Source of the DNA: Clostridia bacterium
Lineage (GTDB): Bacteria; Bacillota; Clostridia; Oscillospirales; Butyricicoccaceae
NCBI GenBank assembly: GCA_017408485.1
Contig: JAFQUM010000014.1
Span: forward strand, 153,661-217,660
DNA length: 64,000 bases
Reading direction: 5' to 3'
Of this stretch, positions 43,078 to 53,265 are shown piece by piece; position 1 is the first letter of the stretch, and every line of letters begins with the position of its first letter. The notes below the pieces were generated by a model. The model was not told the origin of the DNA and did not search any database. It was given only the letters and a program-made list of their open reading frames with translations. The position numbers and the translations under genes were made by a program.

Positions 43078-44238
43078 TTATTTAAGAAAATCTTTAACCT
43101 TGTCAAAAAAGCCTTTTTTCTCTTTATACTGGCTGTCGCCGCAGGCTTTTTCAAACTCACGAAGCATTTCTTTTTGCTTCTTGTTGAGGTTTTGTGGTGT
43201 TTCGACGATTATGTTTACATACATATCGCCCTTGCCCCAGCCGTTGACCGACTTGATGCCCTGACCCTTAAGACGGACTATTCTGCCCGTCTGTGTGCCT
43301 TCGGGAAGATCAAACTTGAACTTGCCCTCCAGCGTGGGGATGATTATCTCATCGCCCAATGCTGCCTGAACAAAGGAGATGGGCATATCAATGATAACAT
43401 CATTGCCGTCACGCCTGAAGACTTTGTGGGGCTTGATGGAAACGGTCACATAAACATCGCCCGCATTACCACCGCGGAGACCGCTATTGCCTTCGCCGCG
43501 AACAGAAATAGTCTGTCCGTTGTCGATGCCTGCGGGGATCTTGACCTTCAGCTTGCGGCTCTTGCGTACCGTGCCGTTGCCGTTACACTTATCGCAGGGC
43601 TCCTTGATGATCTTTCCGGTACCTCCGCAGTTGCGGCAGGGGGCGGTTGACTGAAATACACCAAACGCCGTGCGCTGCTGTGTGCGAACCTGACCTGAGC
43701 CCTTACAGTGGGGGCAGGTCTCAGCGCTTGTGCCCTTTTTAGCTCCCGAGCCGTTACAGTCGGGACAGCTTTCCGTGCGGGTAACGGTTATCTCTTTTTC
43801 ACAGCCAAAAGCCGCCTCTTCAAAGGTCAGCTGAATATTCATATTTATATTGGAGCCGCGGACAGGTCCTGTACTGCGGGCAGAGCCGCCACCGCCGAAG
43901 CCGCCAAACATACTGCCGAAAATATCGCCGAGATCCATTCCGAAATCGCCGAAGCCGCCAAAGCCGCCGAAACCGCCCGCGCCGCCTGCGCCTGCGCCAT
44001 AGTTAGGGTCGATTCCCGCCCAGCCGTATTGGTCGTAACGGCTCTTCTTTTCCTTGTCGGAAAGGACTTCATATGCGGCGTTCACCTCTTTCATCTTTGC
44101 CTCAGCGGTCTTGTCACCGGGGTTTAAGTCGGGGTGATACTTTTTAGCCAGCTTTCTATATGCTTTTTTTATCTCTTCATCGGAGGCGCCTTTTTGTATT
44201 TCAAGCACCTCATAAAGATCGCGCCGCTCTTCACTCAT
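43078..44238 (-). CDS. dnaJ: Chaperone protein DnaJ
   Basis: 386 residues from ATG at 44238, preceded by TAGGAG; the longer frame to 44259 lacks a site. Type I J protein that delivers substrates to DnaK. J domain with HPD ([18 protein letters not shown]), a Gly/Phe-rich linker to about residue 125, then four CxxCxGxG zinc repeats ([32 protein letters not shown]) and a C-terminal substrate domain. Last gene of the HrcA-regulated operon. Confidence 0.97.
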   Translation of the reverse strand: MSEERRDLYEVLEIQKGASDEEIKKAYRKLAKKYHPDLNPGDKTAEAKMKEVNAAYEVLSDKEKKSRYDQYGWAGIDPNYGAGAGGAGGFGGFGGFGDFGMDLGDIFGSMFGGFGGGGSARSTGPVRGSNINMNIQLTFEEAAFGCEKEITVTRTESCPDCNGSGAKKGTSAETCPHCKGSGQVRTQQRTAFGVFQSTAPCRNCGGTGKIIKEPCDKCNGNGTVRKSRKLKVKIPAGIDNGQTISVRGEGNSGLRGGNAGDVYVTVSIKPHKVFRRDGNDVIIDMPISFVQAALGDEIIIPTLEGKFKFDLPEGTQTGRIVRLKGQGIKSVNGWGKGDMYVNIIVETPQNLNKKQKEMLREFEKACGDSQYKEKKGFFDKVKDFLK

Positions 44239-44299
44239 AAGTATTCTCCTAAAACGCAACGCATGGGCGGAGAATTACCCCGCCCTGCGTATAAAGTTA

Positions 44300-46144
<1,845 letters not shown>

Positions 46145-46150
46145 TTATTT

Positions 46151-46702
46151 TCAGTTTGCTACCTTGACCACTGCGGGTCTTAAAAGTCTGTCATCGACGG
46201 TATATCCGTCCATAAGCACCTCAGCTATGACATTTTCGCCCAAGGTCTCGTCATCTACGTGAAGCACTGCGTTGTGGAAATTGGGGTCAAAGCTGTCGCC
46301 CACCTTTGCACAGGATTTGACGTGAAGCTTTTCAAGCAGCTCAAGTGCCTGCTTGTGCATCATCTTGACACCCTCATCGGCATCGGGCTGTGAAGCGCCC
46401 CGTCCCAGATTGTCAAGCAGGGGAAGGAAGGCATTGATCGCACTTGCCTTGCCGTCACCGAAGGCGCTTTCGCGCTCGCGGGTAGTACGCTTTCTGAAGT
46501 TATCATACTCGGCAAGCACTCTCTTATATCGATCGTCAAGCTCCGCGAGCTGAGCGCTGAGCTTTTCTATCTCGGCTGACTTTTTGTCCTTTTTGCTTTC
46601 CTTTTTGTTTTCTTTTTTAACCTCGTCGGACTTTACTTCGGTTTCGGGAGCAGCGGTTGCTTGCTCCTCATTCATTTGCTTTTCATTATCTGTGTTCATC
46701 AT
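46151..46702 (-). CDS. grpE: Nucleotide exchange factor GrpE
   Basis: 183 residues. A Lys/Glu-rich, disordered N-terminal third leads to the long helix (LSAQLAELDDRYKRVLAEYDNFRKR) and the C-terminal beta wing (VGDSFDPNFHNAVLHVDDETLGENVIAEVLMDGY). It releases ADP from DnaK. AGGAGAAA precedes tandem ATG codons. Its start overlaps the hrcA end by 17 bases. Confidence 0.96.
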   Translation of the reverse strand: MMNTDNEKQMNEEQATAAPETEVKSDEVKKENKKESKKDKKSAEIEKLSAQLAELDDRYKRVLAEYDNFRKRTTRERESAFGDGKASAINAFLPLLDNLGRGASQPDADEGVKMMHKQALELLEKLHVKSCAKVGDSFDPNFHNAVLHVDDETLGENVIAEVLMDGYTVDDRLLRPAVVKVAN

Positions 46703-47735
46703 TTTCTCCTATGTCTGTCGGGTGTGAGCCTAACTGTCTGACCGCTTGCTTAAAGGCGGTAAGGTGGGCGCATGCCCGATGGTAATCCATTCGCGTGGGG
46801 GCGACTATTCCTATTATTCCCTTTGTATGACTGTCTATGTCGTAGGTAGTGAAAACAAAGCTTGCATCCTTTGCTCTGGGGTCGCCCAGCTCTGAGCCTA
46901 TCTTGATGCCGATGGGTTCGTCGCCTGCTTCGTCAAGCATATCCATAACCTTTTCGGAATCGGAGAGATATTCCATCAGCTCACGTGCCTTTGATGCGTC
47001 CTGATATTCGCGCATATTGAGCAGCTTTTCAGCACCCTCAACGTGAACCTTGTTTCCGTCACCCTCGCGCTCGACCTCTTCGATAAACTTTATCACCGCG
47101 TCAGCCAATCTGAAAACAGAAGCATCGGCGCCCATACTGCGGGCGATGGAGGGGAGAAGGTACTCCACTCTGTTTTCGGTGAGAGCAAGGTTAAGTGCCG
47201 TTGACAACATTGCTACTGCCGATTGATCGATGGGCTCATAGGAGCGGAACATTTTGCTCTTGACCTCAGATGCGGTTATAAGCACCACTGCATAGCTGTG
47301 TCCGTTGTCGGTGGGGATCAACTCCACCTTTTGAACCTTTGCACCGCTTGACTTGACTGCCGAAACGGTGGTCTGGTTGGTCATAGAAGAAATGACCCTC
47401 GATGCTGTGTAAGCCAGATCGTCAAGCTCGTGGAGCTTGCCCTCAAGCTCCATCCTGATGGCATCTATCTCGGCGGTAAGTCCCGCTGCCGAATCCATCA
47501 GCTCGTTGACATAAAGTCTGTATGCCGCGTAGGATGGTACTCTGCCCGCTGAAACGTGGGGCTTTTCGAGATAGCCCATTTCTTCAAGCTCGCTCATCTC
47601 GTTGCGGATGGTTGCCGAAGAGATAGGTCTGTCAAATGCCACAGTCAAGGATTTTGATCCGACCGGCTCGGCGGTATCTATGTAGTTTTCAATAATTGCC
47701 TTGAGTATCTGGCGCTTTCTTTCCTGAAGACCCAT
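46686..47735 (-). CDS. hrcA: Heat-inducible repressor HrcA
   Basis: 349 residues. The N-terminal winged helix (QILKAIIENYIDTAEPVGSK, then ISSATIRNEMSELEEMGYLEKPH) binds CIRCE; a GAF-like dimerisation domain follows. HrcA represses the chaperone operon and needs GroEL for activity in studied Firmicutes. First gene of the operon, 23 bases after a perfect CIRCE element, so it is autoregulated. GAGGCGG precedes the ATG. Confidence 0.97.
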   Translation of the reverse strand: MGLQERKRQILKAIIENYIDTAEPVGSKSLTVAFDRPISSATIRNEMSELEEMGYLEKPHVSAGRVPSYAAYRLYVNELMDSAAGLTAEIDAIRMELEGKLHELDDLAYTASRVISSMTNQTTVSAVKSSGAKVQKVELIPTDNGHSYAVVLITASEVKSKMFRSYEPIDQSAVAMLSTALNLALTENRVEYLLPSIARSMGADASVFRLADAVIKFIEEVEREGDGNKVHVEGAEKLLNMREYQDASKARELMEYLSDSEKVMDMLDEAGDEPIGIKIGSELGDPRAKDASFVFTTYDIDSHTKGIIGIVAPTRMDYHRACAHLTAFKQAVRQLGSHPTDIGENDEHR

Positions 47736-47757
47736 TTTGCCGCCTCACTTTCTCTTT

Positions 47758-47784
47758 TTAGCACTCTTTTGTTCTGAGTGCTAA
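47758..47784 (-). promoter_or_regulatory. CIRCE operator
   Basis: TTAGCACTC, 9 bases, GAGTGCTAA: the exact CIRCE consensus. It lies between the promoter and hrcA and is the HrcA binding site. Confidence 0.98.
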
Positions 47785-47788
47785 GTAT

Positions 47789-47816
47789 AGTTTAACACTT
47801 TTTTCCTCAATGTCAA
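47789..47816 (-). promoter_or_regulatory. Promoter of the hrcA operon
   Basis: Minus strand: TTGACA (47816-47811), 16 bases, TAAACT (47794-47789). The start site would fall within or next to CIRCE, as is usual. Confidence 0.75.
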
Positions 47817-47880
47817 TAGTTTTATATGAAAAATATGTAAATAGTATATGTATTTTTTCACACTCGGCGCTTAAGTGCTA

Positions 47881-47906
47881 AAAAATAAGGAGACATTTCT
47901 GTCTCC
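47881..47906 (-). terminator. Probable terminator downstream of tadA
   Basis: Minus strand: stem GGAGACA with TGTCTCC, four-base loop, then TTATTTTT. It lies beyond a palindromic repeat, about 145 bases after the tadA stop. Confidence 0.65.
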
Positions 47907-47935
47907 CAGTTATTAGGGTTAGGGCAAAAACAGGT

Positions 47936-48013
47936 TTCTTCGCAAGACGAGCCAACGCGCCGCAGACAGTACTTAAGCTGCGGCAAGGCGAGGCGGTTTG
48001 GTATTGCGGAGAA
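47936..48013. repeat. 78-base imperfect palindromic repeat
   Basis: The outer arms TTCTTCGCA and TGCGGAGAA pair, as do the inner GCCGCAG and CTGCGGC, with an internal loop ACAGTACTTAAG. The whole can fold into one long interrupted hairpin. It is GC-richer than its AT-rich surroundings and looks like a REP or MITE-type element. No gene is seen in 47817-48050. Confidence 0.6.
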
Positions 48014-48050
48014 AGGTGGTTTTATTATCAATATAAATTATTTTATGTAA

Positions 48051-48494
48051 TTATCTAAGTTTTATGAAAAAATCCTTTAAAACTGCGGCACATTCTTCTT
48101 TCATAAATCCGCCGTAGAGCTTGGGCTTAAAGCCAAAGGCCTCTTCAAATATATTGATGACGCCGCCGCAAGCGCCCATATTTGAATCAAAAGCGCCAAA
48201 GACAACGGTATCTATTCTGGCATTGAATATTGCACCCGCACACATAGGACACGGCTCTAAGGTAACATACAGCTCACAGCCCTCAAGGCGGCGGTCACCA
48301 AGCGCCTTGCATGCCTTGTCTATTGCCTCGATTTCTGCGTGGTGCAGTGCATTTTGCCGCTTCTCCCGCATATTTCTGCCTTCGGAGATGATCTCACCGT
48401 CCTTGACGATAACGCAGCCTACGGGTACTTCTCCCGCTTCGGCAGACTCAATGGCAAGCTGCAGAGCGCGCTCCATATATTTGATCTCGGGCAT
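48051..48494 (-). CDS. tadA: tRNA-specific adenosine deaminase
   Basis: 147 residues from ATG at 48494; AAGGAAG lies about 9 bases upstream, while the ATG at 48500 is too close. TadA makes inosine at position 34 of tRNA-Arg(ACG). Zinc and catalytic residues are in HAEIEAI and PCPMCAGAI. VPVGCVIVKDGEII and the GACGGVINIFEE segment fit TadA better than free-base deaminases, but a guanine-deaminase-like role cannot be excluded. Monocistronic. Confidence 0.9.
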   Translation of the reverse strand: MPEIKYMERALQLAIESAEAGEVPVGCVIVKDGEIISEGRNMREKRQNALHHAEIEAIDKACKALGDRRLEGCELYVTLEPCPMCAGAIFNARIDTVVFGAFDSNMGACGGVINIFEEAFGFKPKLYGGFMKEECAAVLKDFFIKLR

Positions 48495-48575
48495 TGACAT
48501 CACTTCCTTTGACAATTGAAGAGTTTTGCATTATATTATATAAGGTATCATTTTTTGTATCAATAAGAGGGCATT

Positions 48576-49064
48576 ATGGAAAGCAGTAAGAAAATACTTG
48601 ACGTGCTGAATAGCGCTGAAATTAAATATGAGCATTACACCCACGCACCCGTACTTTCGGCATTGGACAGATACCCTATGGAGCTGTCCTTTGATGCCTG
48701 CGTGTGCAAAAATCTGCTGATAACCACCCGCAATGAGGCTCGGTTTCTATTGTGTATGCTTCCCGCTGAAAAGGATGCCGATCTGAAGGCAATGAGGGAT
48801 GAGTTCAAAACAGCGCGCCTTTGCTTTGCAAGCACCGATGCCCTTGCCCGTCTGCTTGATCAGGTGCCGGGCAGCGTTGGAGTGTTGAGCGTGATAAACG
48901 ACCTTACCGAGAGGGTAGAGGTGGTGCTGGATTCATCACTTGAAAATGCGCCGCGAATAGCCATGCACCCCGGTGTAAATACCGAAACAGTGGTAATGAC
49001 GGGTGCTGAGCTTGCTCGGTTTATCGGTGCTTGCGGAAGAAAGCTCCATTATTTTGCCTTTTGA
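48576..49064 (+). CDS. YbaK/ProX-type aminoacyl-tRNA deacylase
   Basis: 162 residues. The YbaK fold shows YEHYTHAPVL at the N terminus, VCKNLLITTRNEARFLLCMLPAEKDADL with the conserved Lys, and PGSVGVLSVINDLTERVEVVLD. It most resembles PrdX/ProXp-ala, which hydrolyses Ala-tRNA-Pro to protect decoding. Free-standing, not fused to ProRS. Its 3' end overlaps the convergent flavin reductase gene by 16 bases. Confidence 0.88.
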   Translation: MESSKKILDVLNSAEIKYEHYTHAPVLSALDRYPMELSFDACVCKNLLITTRNEARFLLCMLPAEKDADLKAMRDEFKTARLCFASTDALARLLDQVPGSVGVLSVINDLTERVEVVLDSSLENAPRIAMHPGVNTETVVMTGAELARFIGACGRKLHYFAF

Positions 49065-49654
49065 GTTTTTTTAGTCGGTCTCTTTTTGGAGATCGGCTTT
49101 TTTCTTACAGAATAGCCGAATGTTCCAAGCCTTTCTCCCGATGCAAAATAAGTTCCGTGAGCGTAGCTTAAAAGGTTGCACTTTTCGATCATCAGTCTGC
49201 CATCCTTGTCAAGATAGGCGGGGTCAACATTTACGGCAACGATATCTGCCATAAACATATTGTGTGAGCCAAGCTCCCGCACATCAAACACCTTGCATTC
49301 AATGCTGATGGGGCATTGGGCAATGGTGGGCGCTGAGACCTTTTGGGCGGGCTCTGCGGTCAGCTTGCAAAGGGAAAATTTATCGGTATCTCTGCCCGAC
49401 TTGACTCCACAGGTGTCAACCTCGCGTGCAAGGCTTTGAGGCGGCAGGTTTATGACAAACTCGCCGCTTTCTTTAATTATATTATGGGAAAATCGCTCGG
49501 GGCGCACCGAAATATATGTACGGGGCGGCTTGGAGCATATGATTCCCGTCCAAGCGATGGTCAGAACATTTGGCTTGTCCAAACTGCCGCAAGAAACCAA
49601 CGCGGCGGGCAGAGGAGCCAGTATTGCACCGGGATTCCAGGTTACCTTTGCCAT
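49049..49654 (-). CDS. Flavin reductase-like (FMN-binding split-barrel) protein
   Basis: 201 residues from ATG at 49654, with GAGGTA upstream; the open frame continues upstream but no site supports it. GAILAPLPAALVSCG, LTIAWTGIICSKPPRTYISVRPERFSHNII and FVINLPPQSLAREVD are the flavin-reductase domain that binds FMN. HNMFMADIVAVNV is the other conserved stretch. The C-terminal tail (RKKPISKKRPTKKTQKAK) is strongly basic and unusual. It may reduce FMN with NAD(P)H or act as a flavoredoxin. Convergent with the deacylase. Confidence 0.88.
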   Translation of the reverse strand: MAKVTWNPGAILAPLPAALVSCGSLDKPNVLTIAWTGIICSKPPRTYISVRPERFSHNIIKESGEFVINLPPQSLAREVDTCGVKSGRDTDKFSLCKLTAEPAQKVSAPTIAQCPISIECKVFDVRELGSHNMFMADIVAVNVDPAYLDKDGRLMIEKCNLLSYAHGTYFASGERLGTFGYSVRKKPISKKRPTKKTQKAK

Positions 49655-49839
49655 AAAAAATACCTCATTATTTTTATCATTAACAACAGGCAATGCGGCA
49701 GGAGCAAGGTCTCTTTGCGAGTCGGTCACGCCGCGGGTCTGACATCACACCGTGATGTCATTCAACACCGCGTCGCCGCTTCGCTACCCTGCCCTACATT
49801 TTCTTTTACTTTTTGCTGAGCAAAATATATCTACAATAA
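49655..49839. other. Intergenic gap with a 9-bp hairpin
   Basis: No gene seen. TGACATCAC (49741-49749) and GTGATGTCA (49753-49761) form a perfect hairpin with a three-base loop, followed by a GC-rich stretch. It could be a repeat remnant. It lacks a T tail. Confidence 0.4.
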
Positions 49840-50036
49840 ACTCTATCCCTTGACGGGAAGCACGGATCACGTTAAATAACCCGCTCTCGCAGGTGGGTTC
49901 GCTGCCTTTCCTTTACGCTGCTCCCAACATCGGCAATAAGCCGGAGGTCTGCAAATGGGGAACGGACTCCGCGATCCCGTTTAACACTTTGTAGGTTAAA
50001 TAAAGTCGACCCATACTCCCTGACAAGGGATAGAAT
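49840..50036 (-). ncRNA. ssrS: Probable 6S RNA
   Basis: About 195 bases, transcribed on the minus strand. The ends pair perfectly (CTATCCCTTG at 50033-50024 with CAAGGGATAG at 49852-49843). The interior is a long rod with a large central bubble, and GAACCCACCTGCGAGAGCGG near the 3' side resembles the conserved segment of Firmicute 6S RNAs. It is 19 bases after the DUF1292 stop. 6S RNA mimics an open promoter and binds the housekeeping RNA polymerase. Identified by structure and recalled motif, not by search. Confidence 0.72.
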
Positions 50037-50054
50037 GAATAGATATTTATAAGA

Positions 50055-50363
50055 TCAATAGCCTTCCTTTTTGGCTTCTGCCTCGTCTTCGTCCTCAAAG
50101 GCTTCTTCAAGTCTTTCGGAGAAGATCTGGAACATTTCGTCAAGCTCGTCTTCGTCGTCAAGGGTAACAAGAATATCCTCGTCGCCTTCCTTTTCAACCT
50201 TCATAATGATAAGCTCGTAGCTTTCTTCCAGCTTCATTTCAGCGGGGATAAAAGCCATATAAATATTGCCATTATATTCTACTGTATCAAGATGCTCAAG
50301 CTCTACTTCTGCACCGTTTTCATCGGTGAGAACTACGAAATCATTGCCGTATTCTTCGCTCAT
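50055..50363 (-). CDS. DUF1292 protein (YrzB-like)
   Basis: 102 residues, very acidic. FVVLTDENGAEVELEHLDTVEYNGNIYMAFIP and IIMKVEKEGDEDILVTLDDEDELDEMFQIFSERLEE match DUF1292, a small Firmicute family often near ruvX/yrzL-type genes; here it stands beside the 6S-like RNA. Role unknown. GGAGGAAGT precedes the ATG. It has a separate transcript from the divergent infC operon. Confidence 0.88.
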   Translation of the reverse strand: MSEEYGNDFVVLTDENGAEVELEHLDTVEYNGNIYMAFIPAEMKLEESYELIIMKVEKEGDEDILVTLDDEDELDEMFQIFSERLEEAFEDEDEAEAKKEGY

Positions 50364-50463
50364 TTGTACTTCCTCCGTTACACTTTATAATATGCTTGTT
50401 TTATGATAATATTATACAGTATATTGCAATAAAAGAAAATATATTTTCCGATAATTTTACCCC

Positions 50464-50492
50464 TTGACAAACAAGTTTTTCTTTGGTATACT
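50464..50492 (+). promoter_or_regulatory. Promoter of infC-rpmI-rplT
   Basis: TTGACA (50464-50469), 17 bases, TATACT (50487-50492). Strong vegetative promoter; start near 50499, leaving a leader of about 150 bases. Confidence 0.9.
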
Positions 50493-50498
50493 TGTTGA

Positions 50499-50650
50499 GA
50501 CAATAAAGAGGGACATTTGACCGTTCCCACCTCCATCGAAGAGAAGAGGTTAACACTGTACAGAATTGGCGACATTTGGCGTCATTCTTTGGTTGTGGAC
50601 GGTTTTATGTAAAAACCGCCCTTTTTTGATTTTTACGGAGGTGTTTAAGT
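50499..50650 (+). promoter_or_regulatory. infC leader with attenuator (L20-type autoregulation)
   Basis: A structured leader between promoter and infC. It contains paired segments (AGGGACATTTGACCGTTCCC; GGCGACATTTGGCGTC) and then a terminator hairpin at 50597-50621 (GGACGGTTTT/AAAACCG with one mismatch) followed by TTTTTT. Such leaders of infC-rpmI-rplT respond to ribosomal protein L20 in Firmicutes; the assignment to the L20 leader family is inferred from position. Confidence 0.75.
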
Positions 50651-51166
50651 ATTAGCACGCAGGAATACCAAATCAATGAAGAGATTTTAGACAAAGAAGT
50701 TCGTCTTATCGACAGCGACGGCGCTCAGTTGGGCATAGTCGACATTCAGACCGCACTTGACAAGGCCGAAGAACGCGGACTTGATCTGGTCAAGATCGCA
50801 CCTATGGCTCAGCCCCCCGTTTGCCGCGTTATGGACTACGGAAAGTTCCGCTTCGAGCAGGCAAAGAAGGAAAAGGAAGCCCGCCGCAACCAAAAGGTTG
50901 TCGACATTAAGGAAGTTCGCCTTTCCGCTAAGATCGACGTTCATGATTTCGAAGTCAGAGTTAAAAGCGCTCAGAAGTTCCTGACAGGCGGAGACAAGGT
51001 CAAGGCTTCTATCCGTTTCAGAGGCAGAGAAATGGCTCATACAGACTTAGGTCTGGCTATTATGGATCGTTTTGCAGATGCACTTACTGAATACGGCTCA
51101 GTAGAAAAGCCCGCCAAGCTTGAAGGCCGCCAGATGCTGATGTTCATAGCACCCCTGAAGAAATAA
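50651..51166 (+). CDS. infC: Translation initiation factor IF-3 (AUU start)
   Basis: 171 residues from ATT at 50651. GGAGGTG lies seven bases upstream, and the frame from ATT encodes the normal IF-3 N terminus (TQEYQINEEILDKEVRLIDSD). The first ATG (50729) would delete this segment. The AUU start is the known basis of IF-3 autoregulation. DLVKIAPMAQPPVCRVMDYGKFR and the C-terminal KASIRFRGREMAHTDLG are diagnostic. IF-3 binds 30S subunits and checks start codons. Followed by rpmI and rplT. Confidence 0.96.
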   Translation: MSTQEYQINEEILDKEVRLIDSDGAQLGIVDIQTALDKAEERGLDLVKIAPMAQPPVCRVMDYGKFRFEQAKKEKEARRNQKVVDIKEVRLSAKIDVHDFEVRVKSAQKFLTGGDKVKASIRFRGREMAHTDLGLAIMDRFADALTEYGSVEKPAKLEGRQMLMFIAPLKK

Positions 51167-51213
51167 ATAAGTTATATTAAGCCTAAGGCTTTTACAAGGA
51201 AGGAGCAAAAATC

Positions 51214-51411
51214 ATGCCGAAAATTAAGACCCACTCCGGCGCAAAGAAAAGATTTTCCGTCACTAAGAGCGGCAAAGTCAAAAGAGCAAAGATGAATCGC
51301 CGTCACATCCTCAACAAGATGACCACAAAGCGTAAAAGAGGTCTGCGTAAGGCAACTTATGCTGATCAGACCAATGTAGCACAGATCAAGAGATTGATCC
51401 CCTACATGTAA
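51214..51411 (+). CDS. rpmI: 50S ribosomal protein L35
   Basis: 65 residues, full length and highly basic: [20 protein letters not shown] and [25 protein letters not shown] precedes the ATG. Standard infC-rpmI-rplT order. Confidence 0.98.
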   Translation: MPKIKTHSGAKKRFSVTKSGKVKRAKMNRRHILNKMTTKRKRGLRKATYADQTNVAQIKRLIPYM

Positions 51412-51441
51412 TCCCAATAGAATTAAGGAGGCTTATTTAAA

Positions 51442-51795
51442 ATGGCAAGAATTAAAGGCGCTATGATGACGCGCAAAAGAAGAAAGAAAATAATTAAGCT
51501 GGCTAAGGGCTATTGGGGCGCTAAGAAGAATCGCTATAAAATGGCGAACCAGCAGGTAATGAAGTCCTTGACCTACGCATACGTAGGCCGTCGCCTTAAG
51601 AAGCGTGACTTCCGCCGCCTGTGGATCTCCCGTATCTCTGCAGCTTGCAAGATGAATGATATGAGTTATTCCCGTTTCATGAACGGTTTGAAGAAGGCAG
51701 GCATCGAGCTCAACCGCAAGATGCTGGCTGAGATCGCTGTAAGCGACGCTGCTGCTTTCACCGCACTGGTTGAAAAGGCAAAGGCTGCTCTGTAA
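51442..51795 (+). CDS. rplT: 50S ribosomal protein L20
   Basis: 117 residues. [40 protein letters not shown], then [16 protein letters not shown] identify L20, which is needed early in 50S assembly and represses its own operon by binding the infC leader in B. subtilis. AAGGAGGC precedes the ATG. Ends at a strong terminator. Confidence 0.98.
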   Translation: MARIKGAMMTRKRRKKIIKLAKGYWGAKKNRYKMANQQVMKSLTYAYVGRRLKKRDFRRLWISRISAACKMNDMSYSRFMNGLKKAGIELNRKMLAEIAVSDAAAFTALVEKAKAAL

Positions 51796-51809
51796 GAGAA
51801 TAAAATTAA

Positions 51810-51839
51810 TGTCCGAGTGATTTCACTCGGACATTTTTT
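51810..51839. terminator. Terminator of infC-rpmI-rplT
   Basis: A 10-bp perfect stem (TGTCCGAGTG with CACTCGGACA), loop ATTT, then TTTTTT. The convergent transporter gene ends at 51838, inside the T tail, so the hairpin may serve both. Confidence 0.92.
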
Positions 51840-53214
51840 ATGCTTTGAAAATACCTACAAGTCCCTGAATAAAGATCAATACTATCGCAAGTGGGAGAAC
51901 ATAGCCGAGGTAAAAGCGAAAGCCTTTTGAGGACGGAAAGCAGATGCCGCCTCCGCGGTTTGCCTCGTTGATAAAGCTGTCAAAGCCCCATCCCTCTGTA
52001 TATACGCAAAACAGAAGATAAGCAAGGCATCCTACGGGAAGAAGCATATTGCTTACGATAAAGTCCTCAATGCTTAGAATATTTCCGATTTTAGGAATGC
52101 TTATATGACTCAGTTTATTAAAGCCGAAAACGCAGGGAAGACTCAAAAGAGTTAGCGCGACAGTGTTGAATGTCAGCGCTTTTTTTCTGCTCCAACCCAG
52201 ATTTTCTGTGCAGCCCGCCACGATATTTTGAAATACTGCGGTAACGGTGGAAAAGCTTGCAAAGGTCATAAACAAAAAGAATAGTGTTCCCCACAGTCTG
52301 CCTGCGGGCATATTTGCAAAAACATTTGGCAAGGCTTCAAAAATAAGGGAGGGTCCCGAGCTTGGCTCAATACCATAGGTGAAGCAGGCGGGGAAAATTA
52401 TCAGCCCCGCAGACACCGCCACAAGGGTGTCAAGGGCACAGATGCGTACAGATTCACTTACGATGGTGCGTTCATCCGACATATAACTGCCAAAGATCTG
52501 CATTGAACTTAAACCGATGCTCAGGGTGAAAAATGCCTGACTCATAGCGGCGGAGATCACCTTTTCCAATCCGCGTGAAGCGGCTTTTTCAAAATCGGGA
52601 AACAGATAATAGGAAAGTCCCTCTGCTGCTTTGTCGAGGGTCAGGCTGTTTATAACGAGAATAATAAGAAGTATAAGCAGGGCAATCATCATTGGCTTGG
52701 TAACCCGTTCAAGCCCCTTTGCAATCCCTTTGCCGCAGACCATAAAGCCTGCAACAATGATAAGGATCAGCCAAAAGATCATTTGGAAGGGGCTGTTGAG
52801 CAGGGAGTAGAATGCACTTCTTATTGCGGCTCCTGAACTGAGACCATCAAAATATCCCGTTGCATATCGAAAAAAATAGCATAGCATCCAACCCGATACA
52901 GTTGTGTAAAACATCATTAGCAGATAGCAGCCCAAAAGCCCCATCCAACCGAGCAGATGCCATTTTTGTCCTTGCCTTTCAAGGGTCTTCAGTGCGTTGA
53001 CGGCACTGCCCCTGCCCGCTCTGCCCACCGCAAGCTCCATTGATAAAAGGGGAATGCCGAACGCGGCAAGAAAGAGCAGATAAAATAAAAGAAAGACCCC
53101 GCCTCCGTTTTCGCCTGCAACATAGGGAAACTTCCACACATTGCCAATGCCGATAGCACACCCCGCGCTTACCAGCAGAAAACCCAGTCGGGATCTAAAA
53201 CCTTCTCTTTTCAT
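51838..53214 (-). CDS. Sodium-dependent transporter, NSS (SNF) family
   Basis: 458 residues, about 11-12 helices. The start FRSRLGFLLVSAGCAIGIGNVWKFPYVAGENGGGVFLL is the NSS signature with the sodium and substrate sites in helix 1. GSYMSDERTIVSESVRI and FASFSTVTAVFQNIVAG are later core elements. Bacterial members (LeuT, MhsT, TnaT) take up amino acids, often hydrophobic ones, with sodium. The substrate cannot be read from sequence. Start codon supported only by a weak GGATGG site. Confidence 0.92.
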   Translation of the reverse strand: MKREGFRSRLGFLLVSAGCAIGIGNVWKFPYVAGENGGGVFLLFYLLFLAAFGIPLLSMELAVGRAGRGSAVNALKTLERQGQKWHLLGWMGLLGCYLLMMFYTTVSGWMLCYFFRYATGYFDGLSSGAAIRSAFYSLLNSPFQMIFWLILIIVAGFMVCGKGIAKGLERVTKPMMIALLILLIILVINSLTLDKAAEGLSYYLFPDFEKAASRGLEKVISAAMSQAFFTLSIGLSSMQIFGSYMSDERTIVSESVRICALDTLVAVSAGLIIFPACFTYGIEPSSGPSLIFEALPNVFANMPAGRLWGTLFFLFMTFASFSTVTAVFQNIVAGCTENLGWSRKKALTFNTVALTLLSLPCVFGFNKLSHISIPKIGNILSIEDFIVSNMLLPVGCLAYLLFCVYTEGWGFDSFINEANRGGGICFPSSKGFRFYLGYVLPLAIVLIFIQGLVGIFKA

Positions 53215-53265
53215 TTGTTACCATCCTACATTAGCAGTATGGCTATTATTTGTAGTTTTTGCAAT

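Noticed and set aside
43075..44127. Plus-strand frames opposite dnaJ
   Set aside because: Antisense shadows of the dnaJ zinc-finger and substrate domains.
50729..51166. infC starting at the first ATG
   Set aside because: It would remove the conserved N-terminal IF-3 segment; the ATT at 50651 has a proper ribosome binding site.
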